From: Labilibaculum sp. DW002
GTDB lineage: Bacteria; Bacteroidota; Bacteroidia; Bacteroidales; Marinifilaceae
Assembly (NCBI RefSeq): GCF_029029525.1
Contig: NZ_JAKJSC010000007.1
Span: 62,001-126,000 of the forward strand
DNA: 64,000 nucleotides
Direction of reading: 5' to 3'
A program made the position numbers and the translations under genes. How positions within the stretch are numbered: the first letter of the stretch is position 1; every line of letters begins with the position of its first letter. The notes under the pieces were generated by a model. That model was not told the DNA's origin. It was given only the letters and a program-made list of their open reading frames with translations, and made no database searches. This document shows positions 52,020 through 60,821 of this stretch, piece after piece.

Positions 52020-52810
52020 TTTAAGTACTTAATTTCTTTCTCTTTGTTACTCAGTGCCTCTGTGGTGATTGTTTTTAAGGTATTGTGTAGTCATTTCCTT
52101 GTGTTCTTGGTGATATCTTTCGTTTACCTTTGTGGTTAAATTTTTTCTCTGTGTTGCTCGATGCCCCCGTGGTGATTGTTTTTAATGGATCATGCAATTA
52201 TTTCCTTTGAGTTTTTTGTGATAGTCCTAGAGGGATTTCATGTTTATAGCAGGTGAAGGTGATAGAAGATTTGACCCCGCTGGATTCTTATTTTTTTTCT
52301 CTGTGCCACTCCATGCCTCTGTGGCAAAAACTTTTGTTAGATTCTGACTATAAGTAAGCTGTGTATGTCAGATTCTGACTCGACTCTAGGCTTTGAATTT
52401 TAGATTTATATTGAGAATTGTCTTGTGTTTTTTGCTTTGTCCTCAAGTCGGACGGACTTTTACTTTTCCATTGATGAAAAGTAAACAAAAATCTAGGAGA
52501 GAGTCCTCGGTGACCCATTACGGATTAATGATGAAAAGAAATAATAGTATAGCTCGTTCCTCACTCTACAGAATTTCTTTTTTATCATCATTTTCACCTA
52601 TGGGTTCCCCACCTGCGTTGCTCATTCCATAGTAGCTTGAATGGATAGTACAATTAATTTCCTTTTTTTCTCAGTGTTACTTTGTGCTCTCAGTGGTGAT
52701 GATTTTTATCGTTTATAATTCTTGTGGTAGGTTATCGCTCTTTAATTGAGTTTTTTTCTTTGTGTTAGTTCGTGATATCTTTCGTTTACCTTGGTGGTTA
52801 AATTTTTTTA
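52020..52810. repeat. Long intergenic repeat block, downstream copy
   Basis: Second copy of the block at 47257-48440 in the same orientation (shared phrases at 52225, 52340, 52437 and 52500-52640). It begins and ends with the TCTCTTTGTTACTCAGTGCC / TTGTGGTTAAATTTTTTCTC wording. It brackets the histidine kinase and PspC genes together with the upstream copy. No gene is credible here. Confidence 0.8.
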
Positions 52811-52813
52811 TTA

Positions 52814-53707
52814 TTAGTTGTTCAGCACTTTCTTTCGGAGTTCGTTGGGTGATTTTCCGGTAAGTTGCTTGAATTTTTGGTTGAAGTAAACAATAGAGGT
52901 GTAGCCACATTCGTAGCCAATTTCTTTGATGGACATCTGTGTGTTGCAAATTAATTTCTGTGCCAAATTAATGCGCATGTAATTAAGGTAAACCGAGAAG
53001 GTAACATTGGTTTGTTTCTTAAAAAATCTGCAAAAAGAGGAGGGAGTCATGTTCAAGCGTTCCGCACAGGCCTTAATATCAATTTCCGATTTAAAATTCT
53101 GCATAATGTAATGGTGCACTTCTCTCATTTTATCAGATTTGAAGCTAAATTCTCTGTTGGCATAATTGGTAGAGGCCAATTCTTCGAAATTGCTTAGCTG
53201 AATTTTATCCAAAACCCGTATGAGTGTCAACAGCTGCTCTATTGGTTTCTGATTTACCATTGCTAGAAGATCTGCTGCAATCTCTTCTTTTTGTGTGCCT
53301 CTTATTTTAATGCCTCTTTCGGCTTTTTGTAGAATTGTTCTTACCGATTGTAATTCAGGAATATCGATGAACTGCGTTCCAAAAACACTTTTACGAAACT
53401 GCACATAAATCGATTCACAAGTGTCCTCATTGTCTTTCTTTGTGAAATGTGGATCGGAAATCCAGGCATGAGGCAGGTTTGCTCCAAGTAAGACCAAATC
53501 TCCCTCGGTAAATTCTTCGAAATGATCTCCAACCATGCGAGTGCCATATCCTTTTGTAATGAGTAATAGCTCAAATTCAGGATGATAGTGCCAAGGCCTT
53601 GCGAAAAATGAATCTCTGTATTTTCCCACTTTAAAGGATGATTTCTCAGCTACAGCAACATTTTCCAGCTCAACAGAAAGTAGTCTATTTTCTCTTTTTT
53701 CGTTCAT
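52814..53707 (-). CDS. AraC-family regulator with cupin sensor domain
   Basis: 297 residues. An N-terminal cupin (RPWHYHPEFELLLITKGYGT, FTEGDLVLLGANLPHAWISD; about 35-110) precedes a C-terminal AraC DNA-binding domain. Its two HTH units are IDIKACAERLNMTPSSFCRF and IKEIGYECGYTSIVYFNQKF, ending LTGKSPNELRKKVL. The H-Y-H-P metal/ligand motif is intact. Such proteins usually sense a sugar or a small catabolite. It is divergent from the methyltransferase/GH2/corrinoid operon with a 98-nt spacer, so it is its probable regulator. Confidence 0.92.
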   Translation of the reverse strand: MNEKRENRLLSVELENVAVAEKSSFKVGKYRDSFFARPWHYHPEFELLLITKGYGTRMVGDHFEEFTEGDLVLLGANLPHAWISDPHFTKKDNEDTCESIYVQFRKSVFGTQFIDIPELQSVRTILQKAERGIKIRGTQKEEIAADLLAMVNQKPIEQLLTLIRVLDKIQLSNFEELASTNYANREFSFKSDKMREVHHYIMQNFKSEIDIKACAERLNMTPSSFCRFFKKQTNVTFSVYLNYMRINLAQKLICNTQMSIKEIGYECGYTSIVYFNQKFKQLTGKSPNELRKKVLNN

Positions 53708-53805
53708 GATGACAATATAGCTAAACTATTGGCAAAATAGAATAAATATTTACGCACTCGTTAGCGTAGATTTGCTTGTACTAATAAACCCTAAAAATCA
53801 GAACA

Positions 53806-54810
53806 ATGACAAAAAGAGAAATCATTAAATGCGTATTGGATGGAAATAAACCTCCTTATGTGCCGTGGTCGTTTAAGTTTACCGAAGAACCAAAAGAAAT
53901 GCTTCAGGCACATTATGGTGTTGAAGATTTAGATGTACCTCTTGGAAATCATATTTTGAATTTGGGTAGCGACATTGGCTTTTTTGAGGAAGTAGGACCC
54001 GATTTGCATCAGGATGTTTTTGGCGTTGTTTGGGATCGTTCTATTGATAAAGATATAGGAATGCCAGTTGAGGTATTAATTAAGGAACCTTCAATGGAAG
54101 GTGTGGTTTTTCCAGATCCTCTTGATCCTCGCTTTTTTGCGAATATTGAGCCAGAAATTGAGAAAAAGCCAGATATGTTCCGGTTGTTTCAAATTGGTTT
54201 TAGTTTGTACGAACGTGCATGGACATTGAGAGGAATCGAAAATCTGTTAATGGATTTTATGATGTATCCTGATTTTGTACATGAATTATTTACAAAAATT
54301 GCTGATTACAACATTGCTCAAATGAAAAAAGCAATGGAGTATGATATTGATGCCATTTATTTTGGTGATGATTGGGGACAGCAAAGCGGTCTTATTTTTG
54401 GATATGATATGTGGAAAGAGTTCGTATATCCACAATTGAAAAGAATGTACAGCTACGCTCGCGAAAATGGTAAATATGTAATGATTCACTCTTGTGGTGA
54501 TGTGGATGAATTGTTCCCTGATTTGGTAGAATTGGGCTTGAATAGTTTTAATCCTTTTCAGCCAGAGGTAATGGATATTTACACCATATTACCAGAATAT
54601 CGTGGTCGTTTAGCATTTCACGGAGGGTTATCGATGCAGAAGATTCTTCCTTTTGGAACTGTTGAAGATGTTGAGAACGAATCCAAAAGATTACTTGAAT
54701 TAGGTAAAGATGGTGGCTATATTTTCTCTCCATCTCACTCGGTAGAAAGTGATACTTCAAAAGAGAATATTATGAAGTTTATTGAAATGGCACAAGCTCA
54801 GTTGAAATAA
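53806..54810 (+). CDS. Uroporphyrinogen decarboxylase-like (MtaA/CmuA-type) methyltransferase
   Basis: 334 residues, the UroD TIM-barrel fold. The region YVMIHSCGDVDELFPDLVEL carries the zinc-site His-x-Cys-Gly (His 228, Cys 230) that marks corrinoid methyltransferases rather than true heme UroD. AIYFGDDWGQQSGLIFGYDM and LAFHGGLSMQKILPFGTVED follow. The end reads GGYIFSPSHSVESDT, where I see no third Cys ligand. It has no signal peptide, so it is cytoplasmic. It is the first gene of an operon with a GH2 glycosidase and a corrinoid protein, which supports methyl transfer from a methylated substrate to the corrinoid. Confidence 0.85.
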   Translation: MTKREIIKCVLDGNKPPYVPWSFKFTEEPKEMLQAHYGVEDLDVPLGNHILNLGSDIGFFEEVGPDLHQDVFGVVWDRSIDKDIGMPVEVLIKEPSMEGVVFPDPLDPRFFANIEPEIEKKPDMFRLFQIGFSLYERAWTLRGIENLLMDFMMYPDFVHELFTKIADYNIAQMKKAMEYDIDAIYFGDDWGQQSGLIFGYDMWKEFVYPQLKRMYSYARENGKYVMIHSCGDVDELFPDLVELGLNSFNPFQPEVMDIYTILPEYRGRLAFHGGLSMQKILPFGTVEDVENESKRLLELGKDGGYIFSPSHSVESDTSKENIMKFIEMAQAQLK

Positions 54811-54916
54811 GAGATAGAATGAAATAATCCTAAGAATTTAATTGTCTATTGGTAAAGGTATGACGATTAAGTTCTTAGGTATAACTCAATATCAGTAATA
54901 AGAAAATTACCTGTAG

Positions 54917-57391
54917 ATGAAAAAAATAAGCCTCGTTCTTGTTTGCTTTTTTATAATTGTTTCCTCGCTTAAAGCGGATAATGTAAGAAGTGTAAAAGAC
55001 TTTAATTTTGATTGGAAATTTAATTTAGGTGATACGCCAAAGGCAAAGTCAACTGATTTTAATGATCAGGATTGGAGAGAATTGAAATTACCGCACGATT
55101 GGAGTATAGAACAGTCTTATACCACAGAAAATACTGCTGGTTCTACCGGATTTCTTCCAACAGGAATTGGTTGGTATCGAAAAACATTCAGCATCGATGC
55201 AAGTCAGCAAAACAAATTGTTTCACATCGAATTCGATGGTATTTTTAGCAATGCCGAAGTATGGATCAACGGGCATTATTTAGGCAAAAGACCTTATGGT
55301 TACAGCGCTTTTACCTACGAGTTGACCAAGTATTTAAACTTTGGAGGAGAGAATGTGATTGCTGTAAAAGCAGACAACGCCAATTATGCCAATTCTCGTT
55401 GGTATACAGGTTCGGGTATCTACCGAAATGTACGATTGGTAAGTACATCGAAAATTTATGTGCCACAGTTCGGAGCTTGGGTAGAAACACCACAGGTAAG
55501 CCAAAAACAGGCCAAAGTAAAAGTAAGTTCGATTGTAAAAAATACTTTTGGCAAAGCCCAAAAGCTAAAATTGAAAGTAGCCATTAAAGACAAATCAGGT
55601 AAACTGATTGCAAGTGGTTCAAAGAAATTAACGGTTGCAGCTGTTGATACTTCATCAATTAGCTTGACAATTGCCAATCCTGAGCTTTGGAATTTAGAGC
55701 AAACCAATCAGTATACAGCAGAGGTGCAGGTGTTTGCAGGCAAAGAGCTAAAAGATAAATACGATGTAGATTTTGGAATTCGTAGTGTCCGTTTCGATGC
55801 GAACAAAGGATTCTTTTTAAATGAGAAGAACATCAAGTTAAAAGGAGTTTGCTTGCATCACGATGCAGGAGCTGTTGGTGGTATCTTTATCCGTGACGTA
55901 TGGAAACGAAGACTTGAAAACCTAAAAGACATCGGCGTTAATGCCATTCGCATGTCTCATAATCCTGCAGATCCTGGCTTGCTAAAATTGTGCGACGAAA
56001 TGGGTTTTGTGGTAATTAACGAAGCATTGGATGAGTGGCGACGCAATAAAAACAAGTGGATTACCAGTCGTTTTGCAAAAGACATGCGTCCAGAATTGAT
56101 CACCGGCTACGGCGATATTTATGAGGAATGGGCAGAGCGCGATGTGAAAGACATGGTTCGTAACTCTCGAAATCATCCATCCATTATTATGTGGAGCATG
56201 GGGAACGAAATAGAATGGACTTATTCCTATTACTATAAAATGGAGAAAAGCAATCAGGGCTTGGGAAATCAGGTGTTGATGGAAGAAACCGGAGACGGTA
56301 AAGATGAGTTGAAAGAAACAGCCGAAGAAATTGAGAAATGGATTAAAGAAATAGATCCAAATCGTTTGGTAACAACAGGTGGTGTATTGCCAAGAGCAGG
56401 AAACATTACGGGTTATTTTGATGTGCCAGATGTAATGGGTTACAACTACAGAGCCGACGATTACGATACCGATCACAAGAATTATCCGAATAGAATAATT
56501 TATGGTTCGGAAAATTGGGGAACCTACCAGGAGTGGAAAGACGCAGTAGATCGCGAGTTTATTTCAGGGATTTTTATTTGGACAGGTATTGCCTATTTGG
56601 GTGAATCGGGACCTTATCCCTGGAAAGGTTTAGATATTTCTTTACTTGATTTTTGTGGCTACTACACACCTAGAGGACATTTCTTTAAAACACTTTGGAG
56701 TGATAAACCATATACTTATTTGGCAACCAAGCATGCTAAAAAAGCACAATGGATTCAAAAAGGAGACAAGTGGATTGATAACCGTGTTACAGGTTGGTTA
56801 GACAAATGGTTGTTTGAAGATGTAGAGCAAACTTGGAATTACGAAACTGGCGATTCGGTATTTGTAGAGGTGTATTCGAATGCACCGCAAGTAGAACTGT
56901 TTATCAATCAGAAGAGCTATGGTGTAAAAAATCCTGATGATTTTGAGGATCACATTGTAAAATACCTTGTGCCTTATGCCGAAGGAGAAATTAAAGCTGT
57001 TGGCTTAAACGAATCGAAAAAGGAGAGTGAGTACCAAATAAAAACAGCGAAGTGGGTTTCGAAATTAGTCCTGAAAGCCGACAGAACAGATATGAAAGCC
57101 AATGGTTACGATGTGGTTCATGTACAAGCTTACATACAAACAAAATCTGGCGAACTGGTTCCCGATAAAGAGATGCAAATCGAGTTTGATGTTGAAGGAG
57201 AAGGCGTAAATATTGGTGTTGACAATGGTTGGGATCGAAATGTACAAAAGCACAAATCGAATTATATTGTTACCCACAAGGGACGAGCGATGTTGTTGGT
57301 TCAAAGTACACGCAAGGCTGGAGCTATAAAAATATCAGCACGTGCGGGAGAAATGAAATCGAATCAGATCGAAATAAAAACAGAATTATAG
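54917..57391 (+). CDS. Glycoside hydrolase family 2 (secreted beta-galactosidase-like)
   Basis: 824 residues. A signal peptide (to SLKA, about residue 20) is followed by the sugar-binding beta-sandwich (WKFNLGDTPKA, LPHDWSIEQSY, GIGWYRKTFSI) and an Ig-like domain. The catalytic barrel has GVCLHHDAGAVGG, INAIRMSHNPADP-type strands, IIMWSMGNEIEW (acid/base Glu 431) and IIYGSENWGTYQEW (nucleophile Glu 532). The C-terminal region (from about 640) contains a DUF4982-like and a further Ig-like domain (WKLVLKADRTDMKANGYDV-like). Being secreted, it would act outside the cytoplasm, while its operon partners act inside. The substrate is probably a beta-galactoside or related glycoside. Confidence 0.93.
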   Translation: MKKISLVLVCFFIIVSSLKADNVRSVKDFNFDWKFNLGDTPKAKSTDFNDQDWRELKLPHDWSIEQSYTTENTAGSTGFLPTGIGWYRKTFSIDASQQNKLFHIEFDGIFSNAEVWINGHYLGKRPYGYSAFTYELTKYLNFGGENVIAVKADNANYANSRWYTGSGIYRNVRLVSTSKIYVPQFGAWVETPQVSQKQAKVKVSSIVKNTFGKAQKLKLKVAIKDKSGKLIASGSKKLTVAAVDTSSISLTIANPELWNLEQTNQYTAEVQVFAGKELKDKYDVDFGIRSVRFDANKGFFLNEKNIKLKGVCLHHDAGAVGGIFIRDVWKRRLENLKDIGVNAIRMSHNPADPGLLKLCDEMGFVVINEALDEWRRNKNKWITSRFAKDMRPELITGYGDIYEEWAERDVKDMVRNSRNHPSIIMWSMGNEIEWTYSYYYKMEKSNQGLGNQVLMEETGDGKDELKETAEEIEKWIKEIDPNRLVTTGGVLPRAGNITGYFDVPDVMGYNYRADDYDTDHKNYPNRIIYGSENWGTYQEWKDAVDREFISGIFIWTGIAYLGESGPYPWKGLDISLLDFCGYYTPRGHFFKTLWSDKPYTYLATKHAKKAQWIQKGDKWIDNRVTGWLDKWLFEDVEQTWNYETGDSVFVEVYSNAPQVELFINQKSYGVKNPDDFEDHIVKYLVPYAEGEIKAVGLNESKKESEYQIKTAKWVSKLVLKADRTDMKANGYDVVHVQAYIQTKSGELVPDKEMQIEFDVEGEGVNIGVDNGWDRNVQKHKSNYIVTHKGRAMLLVQSTRKAGAIKISARAGEMKSNQIEIKTEL

Positions 57392-57422
57392 CCAAATGCC
57401 AAATGCCAAAAATTCGACTAAA

Positions 57423-58091
57423 ATGAGCGAACTATTGAATCAAATTGCAGCTTGTATTGTATCGGGTAAAATCAACCGGAATTCAGCTTATCCACCAGCC
57501 ATGAAAAATCAGGATGGTGCAGATGAACTCTGCAAAAAAGCGCTTGATCAAGGAATCGCTGCTGGAGAAATTCTAGAGAAAGCCTTGATGCTTGGAATGG
57601 AAAAGGTTGGTATTAAATTTCGTGAGAACAAGATTTTTGTTCCTCAGGTTTTAATGAGTGCCAAAGCAATGAGTGCGGCAATGAATCATTTAAAACCCTA
57701 TTTCTGTAAGGGAAATGCCAACCGTAAAGGAGTGTTGATTATAGGAACAGTGGAAGGCGATTTACATGATGTTGGAAAGAATTTGGTGGCGACTATAGTA
57801 GAAGGAAATGGATATGAAGTGGTCGATTTGGGAACAGATGTAAATGCTGAAATGTTTCTTGAAGCTGCCGAGAAATATCCTGGTAGTATCATTGGATTAT
57901 CAGCATTGTTAACCACAACTATGGAGAACATGCAGAACATTGTAAAATCGATAAAAAGTAGCAATGCAGCCTTGAAAGTATGTGTTGGAGGTGCGCCTGT
58001 TAATCAAGATTTTTGTGAAGAGATTGGTGCCGACAGCTATAATTCCGATCCACAAGGAATGGTAGAATACCTAAATTCACTTGCTTCATAG
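57423..58091 (+). CDS. Corrinoid (B12-binding) methyltransferase partner protein
   Basis: 222 residues from the ATG at 57423; the upstream ATGs fall in a GCCAAAT repeat. A helical cap domain (ADELCKKALDQGIAAGEILE, KALMLGMEKVGIKFRENKIF, VPQVLMSAKAMSAAMNHLKP) is followed by a cobalamin-binding domain. The base-off ligand motif is GTVEGDLHDVGKNLVATIVE (His 115), then EVVDLGTDVNAEMFLEAA, GLSALLTTTM and CVGGAPVNQDF. This matches MtaC/MtbC/MtvC-type corrinoid proteins. It shuttles a methyl group between the UroD-like methyltransferase encoded two genes upstream and an acceptor not encoded here. The GH2 gene lies between. Confidence 0.93.
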   Translation: MSELLNQIAACIVSGKINRNSAYPPAMKNQDGADELCKKALDQGIAAGEILEKALMLGMEKVGIKFRENKIFVPQVLMSAKAMSAAMNHLKPYFCKGNANRKGVLIIGTVEGDLHDVGKNLVATIVEGNGYEVVDLGTDVNAEMFLEAAEKYPGSIIGLSALLTTTMENMQNIVKSIKSSNAALKVCVGGAPVNQDFCEEIGADSYNSDPQGMVEYLNSLAS

Positions 58092-58144
58092 AGAATTAAT
58101 AGGCTTGATGCTTTTGACAATAAATTAGGACTGAAGAAATAAAA

Positions 58145-58178
58145 GAAAGGATCTTGAACTACGCAAGATCCTTTTCTG
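58145..58178. terminator. Terminator of the corrinoid/GH2 operon
   Basis: AAAGGATCTTG-AACTACG-CAAGATCCTTTT, then CTGTTTTT; 54 nt past the corrinoid gene stop, shared with the convergent gene at 58202. Confidence 0.85.
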
Positions 58179-58201
58179 TTTTTGTAATTTTTACGCTAGT
58201 A

Positions 58202-58531
58202 TTAGGCACTTTGTTGAGCCTTTGTTTTTTCCTGAATTAGCAGTAGCAATCCAATTGCAAATAGAATGGAACCAATAAACGATATCGGAGTAGAGATCAT
58301 CAAGAAATCAATAGTTCTAGAATACATATCCATGTTGGCCTGTTGCATTAAAATGGGAACTGCAATGCTATTAAATAGAAACGCCAATAGGTTTGTGATT
58401 GCTCCAATTAGCAGTAATATTCCACTTGCACTTTTCCTATGGTTTAAATTGATGAAGCAGGCTACAATAATTATTATTTGAGGAATTAAAAATAACAAAT
58501 TCGGTATTATACTTATTAATGAGCTTTCCAT
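58202..58531 (-). CDS. Small membrane protein of unknown function
   Basis: 109 residues. Three membrane helices (LLFLIPQIIIIVACFI, ILLLIGAITNLLAFLFNSIA, ISFIGSILFAIGLLLLI) and a short polar tail. No family was recognised. It is the last of a run of seven genes on the same strand (61514 down to 58202), all encoding membrane or membrane-anchored proteins. Confidence 0.7.
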   Translation of the reverse strand: MESSLISIIPNLLFLIPQIIIIVACFINLNHRKSASGILLLIGAITNLLAFLFNSIAVPILMQQANMDMYSRTIDFLMISTPISFIGSILFAIGLLLLIQEKTKAQQSA

Positions 58532-58596
58532 TTTTAGAATTGTTCGTTATTGATTTGTAATTATTGGTTTTCTATGATTATTATTCATTCTTGCAC

Positions 58597-58962
58597 TTAG
58601 AAATCGTATTTGTCAAACTCAATATACTCTACACCATTATTTGTGAAAGTGATTTCCAAGTACCTGATTTGTTCAGATCCAGAATCATCTGTTGTATCCA
58701 CTTTTCTGAAATAACTTTCATCCGTTTTTGAAAATAAGCTAAAGCCTGATGTATAAAAAGTAAAGAAGGGCATAAGAGGTACGGCATACTTTAATTTCTC
58801 AGTAGTATTTAATTTAGATATGTCAACAACTTCGATTTCCTGATCGGAGTAATATTCATCAATTAACCTGTCTATAGCCTGTAAGCTCTGAATTTTTGTG
58901 TAAAGCATATAAAGTAAAAATGCACATACTGTTAGGATAAACAGAATTCCGATAATGTCCAT
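58597..58962 (-). CDS. Small membrane-anchored protein of unknown function
   Basis: 121 residues. One N-terminal membrane helix (MDIIGILFILTVCAFLLYML) and a soluble domain of about 95 residues with strands (YLEITFTNNGVEYIEFDKYD) and polar helices. No family was recognised. It is part of the same-strand run of membrane proteins, between the RDD gene and the 109-residue gene. Confidence 0.7.
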   Translation of the reverse strand: MDIIGILFILTVCAFLLYMLYTKIQSLQAIDRLIDEYYSDQEIEVVDISKLNTTEKLKYAVPLMPFFTFYTSGFSLFSKTDESYFRKVDTTDDSGSEQIRYLEITFTNNGVEYIEFDKYDF

Positions 58963-59045
58963 TGCTTTTCGAATTGTAAGGGGTTAATATTGTTTTCTGT
59001 TTCTTAATAGATTTCTTACCTGTTTACTTACACAATAAATGAATA

Positions 59046-59807
59046 TTAATTATTCATTTCAATTAATTCCCAATCATGGTTTGGTTCCTTTGTTAGGTGC
59101 GCACTAACACATACATCCTTATCATTTCCTTTAACTGTAATTTCAAGTTGCGCATCGCCAAAGCCGTTTGTAATGTTAATGTTTCCAGTTGGAATCATTC
59201 CATAGCCTGTTATTCCTCCAGTTTCACTTCGTATTTCTTCGTTTAACTCAATATTCTGTATGGTTATTTTGTAAGCGCTTGAACTTTTAATCGCAGAACT
59301 AACAAAGAGGGTAATGAAAAGAAAGAAAGAGATTCCAATGCCCGATAAAATTAAGATCTTTGGAAGTAGTAAATGCTTGTTTGGGTTTCTGACTACGATG
59401 GTATCTGCAGCTAGATCTCCTAGTCTTTTTTTAGATTTGCTTATAGCCAATACAATAAATTCTACAAACCAAAAAACAAGTAATAAATTCCGAAGTATTA
59501 AGCGCCAAAAAGAAGGTGTATTGTTTGGATCAATAGCATCTCGAACCATTATGCCCATAATCAATCTGCCTGCACTGATTCCCTTAACTGAATCTTTAGT
59601 AAGATACAAGAGAATTAGGGGAAGCATTGCATACATTATTGTACCTCCAATTTTAACCATATTTCCTTCGTCCATAAAATTAGGACCAAGAGCTAAAAAT
59701 ATAATTGAAGTCATTAAAAATGAGAGTAAGAAATGATCAATTAAAAAGGCTGCAATACGTCTTTTTCGACTTGATAGCTCTAGTTTGTTTTCTACTATTT
59801 CGTTCAT
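59046..59807 (-). CDS. RDD-family membrane protein with Coa1-like extracytoplasmic tail
   Basis: 253 residues. The RDD domain is clear: SSRKRRIAAFLIDHFLLSFL (Arg and Asp of R-DD), KDSVKGISAGRLIMGIMVRD, FWRLILRNLLLVFWFVEFIV and KSKKRLGDLAADTIVV, with three or four membrane helices. A further helix (LPKILILSGIGISFFLFITL) precedes an outside domain of about 75 residues. That domain's pattern (NIELNEEIRSETGGITGYGM, QLEITVKGNDKDVCVSAHLT, WELIEM) resembles Coa1-type domains. Function is unknown; RDD proteins are often transport- or redox-associated. Confidence 0.85.
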   Translation of the reverse strand: MNEIVENKLELSSRKRRIAAFLIDHFLLSFLMTSIIFLALGPNFMDEGNMVKIGGTIMYAMLPLILLYLTKDSVKGISAGRLIMGIMVRDAIDPNNTPSFWRLILRNLLLVFWFVEFIVLAISKSKKRLGDLAADTIVVRNPNKHLLLPKILILSGIGISFFLFITLFVSSAIKSSSAYKITIQNIELNEEIRSETGGITGYGMIPTGNINITNGFGDAQLEITVKGNDKDVCVSAHLTKEPNHDWELIEMNN

Positions 59808-59835
59808 AATTGGACTTTGTTTTTTGGGTTTTCAG

Positions 59836-60678
59836 TTATTGTTTTTTGATACTTCCTTCTAGTTTCTTTTGTAGCTGAGAGTGGATTTCTTTGCTTATAA
59901 TCTCCGAAAGTTCACCAGATTTATAATTGAATAATCGCAATGTTTTAGGCTCTTTTGAAGATTTGTATTTGCCATCCTCATTGTAATCAATGCCAAATTG
60001 AATCAAAATATTTTTGCTCTCATGTACAAATTTATAAGCTATTATATCTGCATTTTTGATACCAACCTCCTTTAGCTTTTGCTCTGATATCGAGTACATA
60101 TATAGTTTTTTTAGGTCGTTGGCATTAATAAGTCCATCCTTATACGAATCTGAAGTGGCCGCTGTAAAGACAATAAAAACATCATCATTAAAATACTTCG
60201 TGTCAAGTTTTTCGAAATTTATTCTATCCTCAAAAAGCTTGTTTAGGTTCCCATTTTTCGCATCGTAAATTAAGAGGTTGTTGTACGAACCGTAATAACT
60301 TCTCTTTCGGTATTTCTTTCCAGAACTAAAACTTCCCTCGTGCACATCAAGTAGGCCTAAAACGGCATCATCTTCTATGCCTTCTGGATTATTCAATGTT
60401 TTTTGTGATACAGGAATCATGTAAATCAGATTAAGTGTATCAACAAGTTGTGGAATTTGATAGGAAATAATTTGCTGTCTTTTATTTTTCTTTTGAAGCA
60501 GCTCAATTTTCTCATCAGATAAAATGCCATCCTGACCGCTATTTCTAAAACTCGAAGCTATTTCCAATCCAACAAAATACAGTATTGAAATTAAACCAAA
60601 TAAGGCCATAAGAGCTACAATTGTGCCCAAAACAGCAAGTAGTTTTTGATTGTATTTTTTGACTTTCTCGATGTTCAT
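59836..60678 (-). CDS. Membrane-anchored protein of unknown function
   Basis: 280 residues. An N-terminal membrane helix (LLAVLGTIVALMALFGLISI) is followed by a large extracytoplasmic part. It contains repeated-looking beta-strand segments (YGSYNNLLIYDAKNGNLNKL, VFIVFTAATSDSYKDGLINA, LIQFGIDYNEDGKYKSSKEP), reminiscent of WD40/propeller-like repeats with N-D-x-K/G turns. No known family. It lies between the RDD gene and the 56-residue gene in the same-strand cluster. Confidence 0.7.
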   Translation of the reverse strand: MNIEKVKKYNQKLLAVLGTIVALMALFGLISILYFVGLEIASSFRNSGQDGILSDEKIELLQKKNKRQQIISYQIPQLVDTLNLIYMIPVSQKTLNNPEGIEDDAVLGLLDVHEGSFSSGKKYRKRSYYGSYNNLLIYDAKNGNLNKLFEDRINFEKLDTKYFNDDVFIVFTAATSDSYKDGLINANDLKKLYMYSISEQKLKEVGIKNADIIAYKFVHESKNILIQFGIDYNEDGKYKSSKEPKTLRLFNYKSGELSEIISKEIHSQLQKKLEGSIKKQ

Positions 60679-60772
60679 AGGATATTGGGTTTTATTGAAG
60701 TTTCGATTTGTATGTGGCTTGCTTGTCTGAACTTATAGACTCTGGTTTGTAACGAATTTATCGGCACGAACC

Positions 60773-60803
60773 ATTCCAAGCTAATATTTCATTAGCTTGG
60801 AAT
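60773..60803. repeat. Perfect 13-bp hairpin
   Basis: ATTCCAAGCTAAT-ATTTC-ATTAGCTTGGAAT lies behind the stop of the 56-residue gene (minus strand). It lacks a clean T tract on either side, so it is a possible weak terminator or an RNA-stability element. Confidence 0.5.
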
Positions 60804-60821
60804 AATGTTTTCACTTCCCAG

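Noticed and set aside
52393-52632. 79-codon plus-strand frame similar to one at 47808-48128
   Set aside because: Both are translations of the same intergenic repeat, disrupted differently in the two copies.
53708-53805. Cobalamin riboswitch before the corrinoid operon
   Set aside because: The spacer is only 98 nt and I see no B12-box-like element; the divergent AraC protein is a better candidate regulator.
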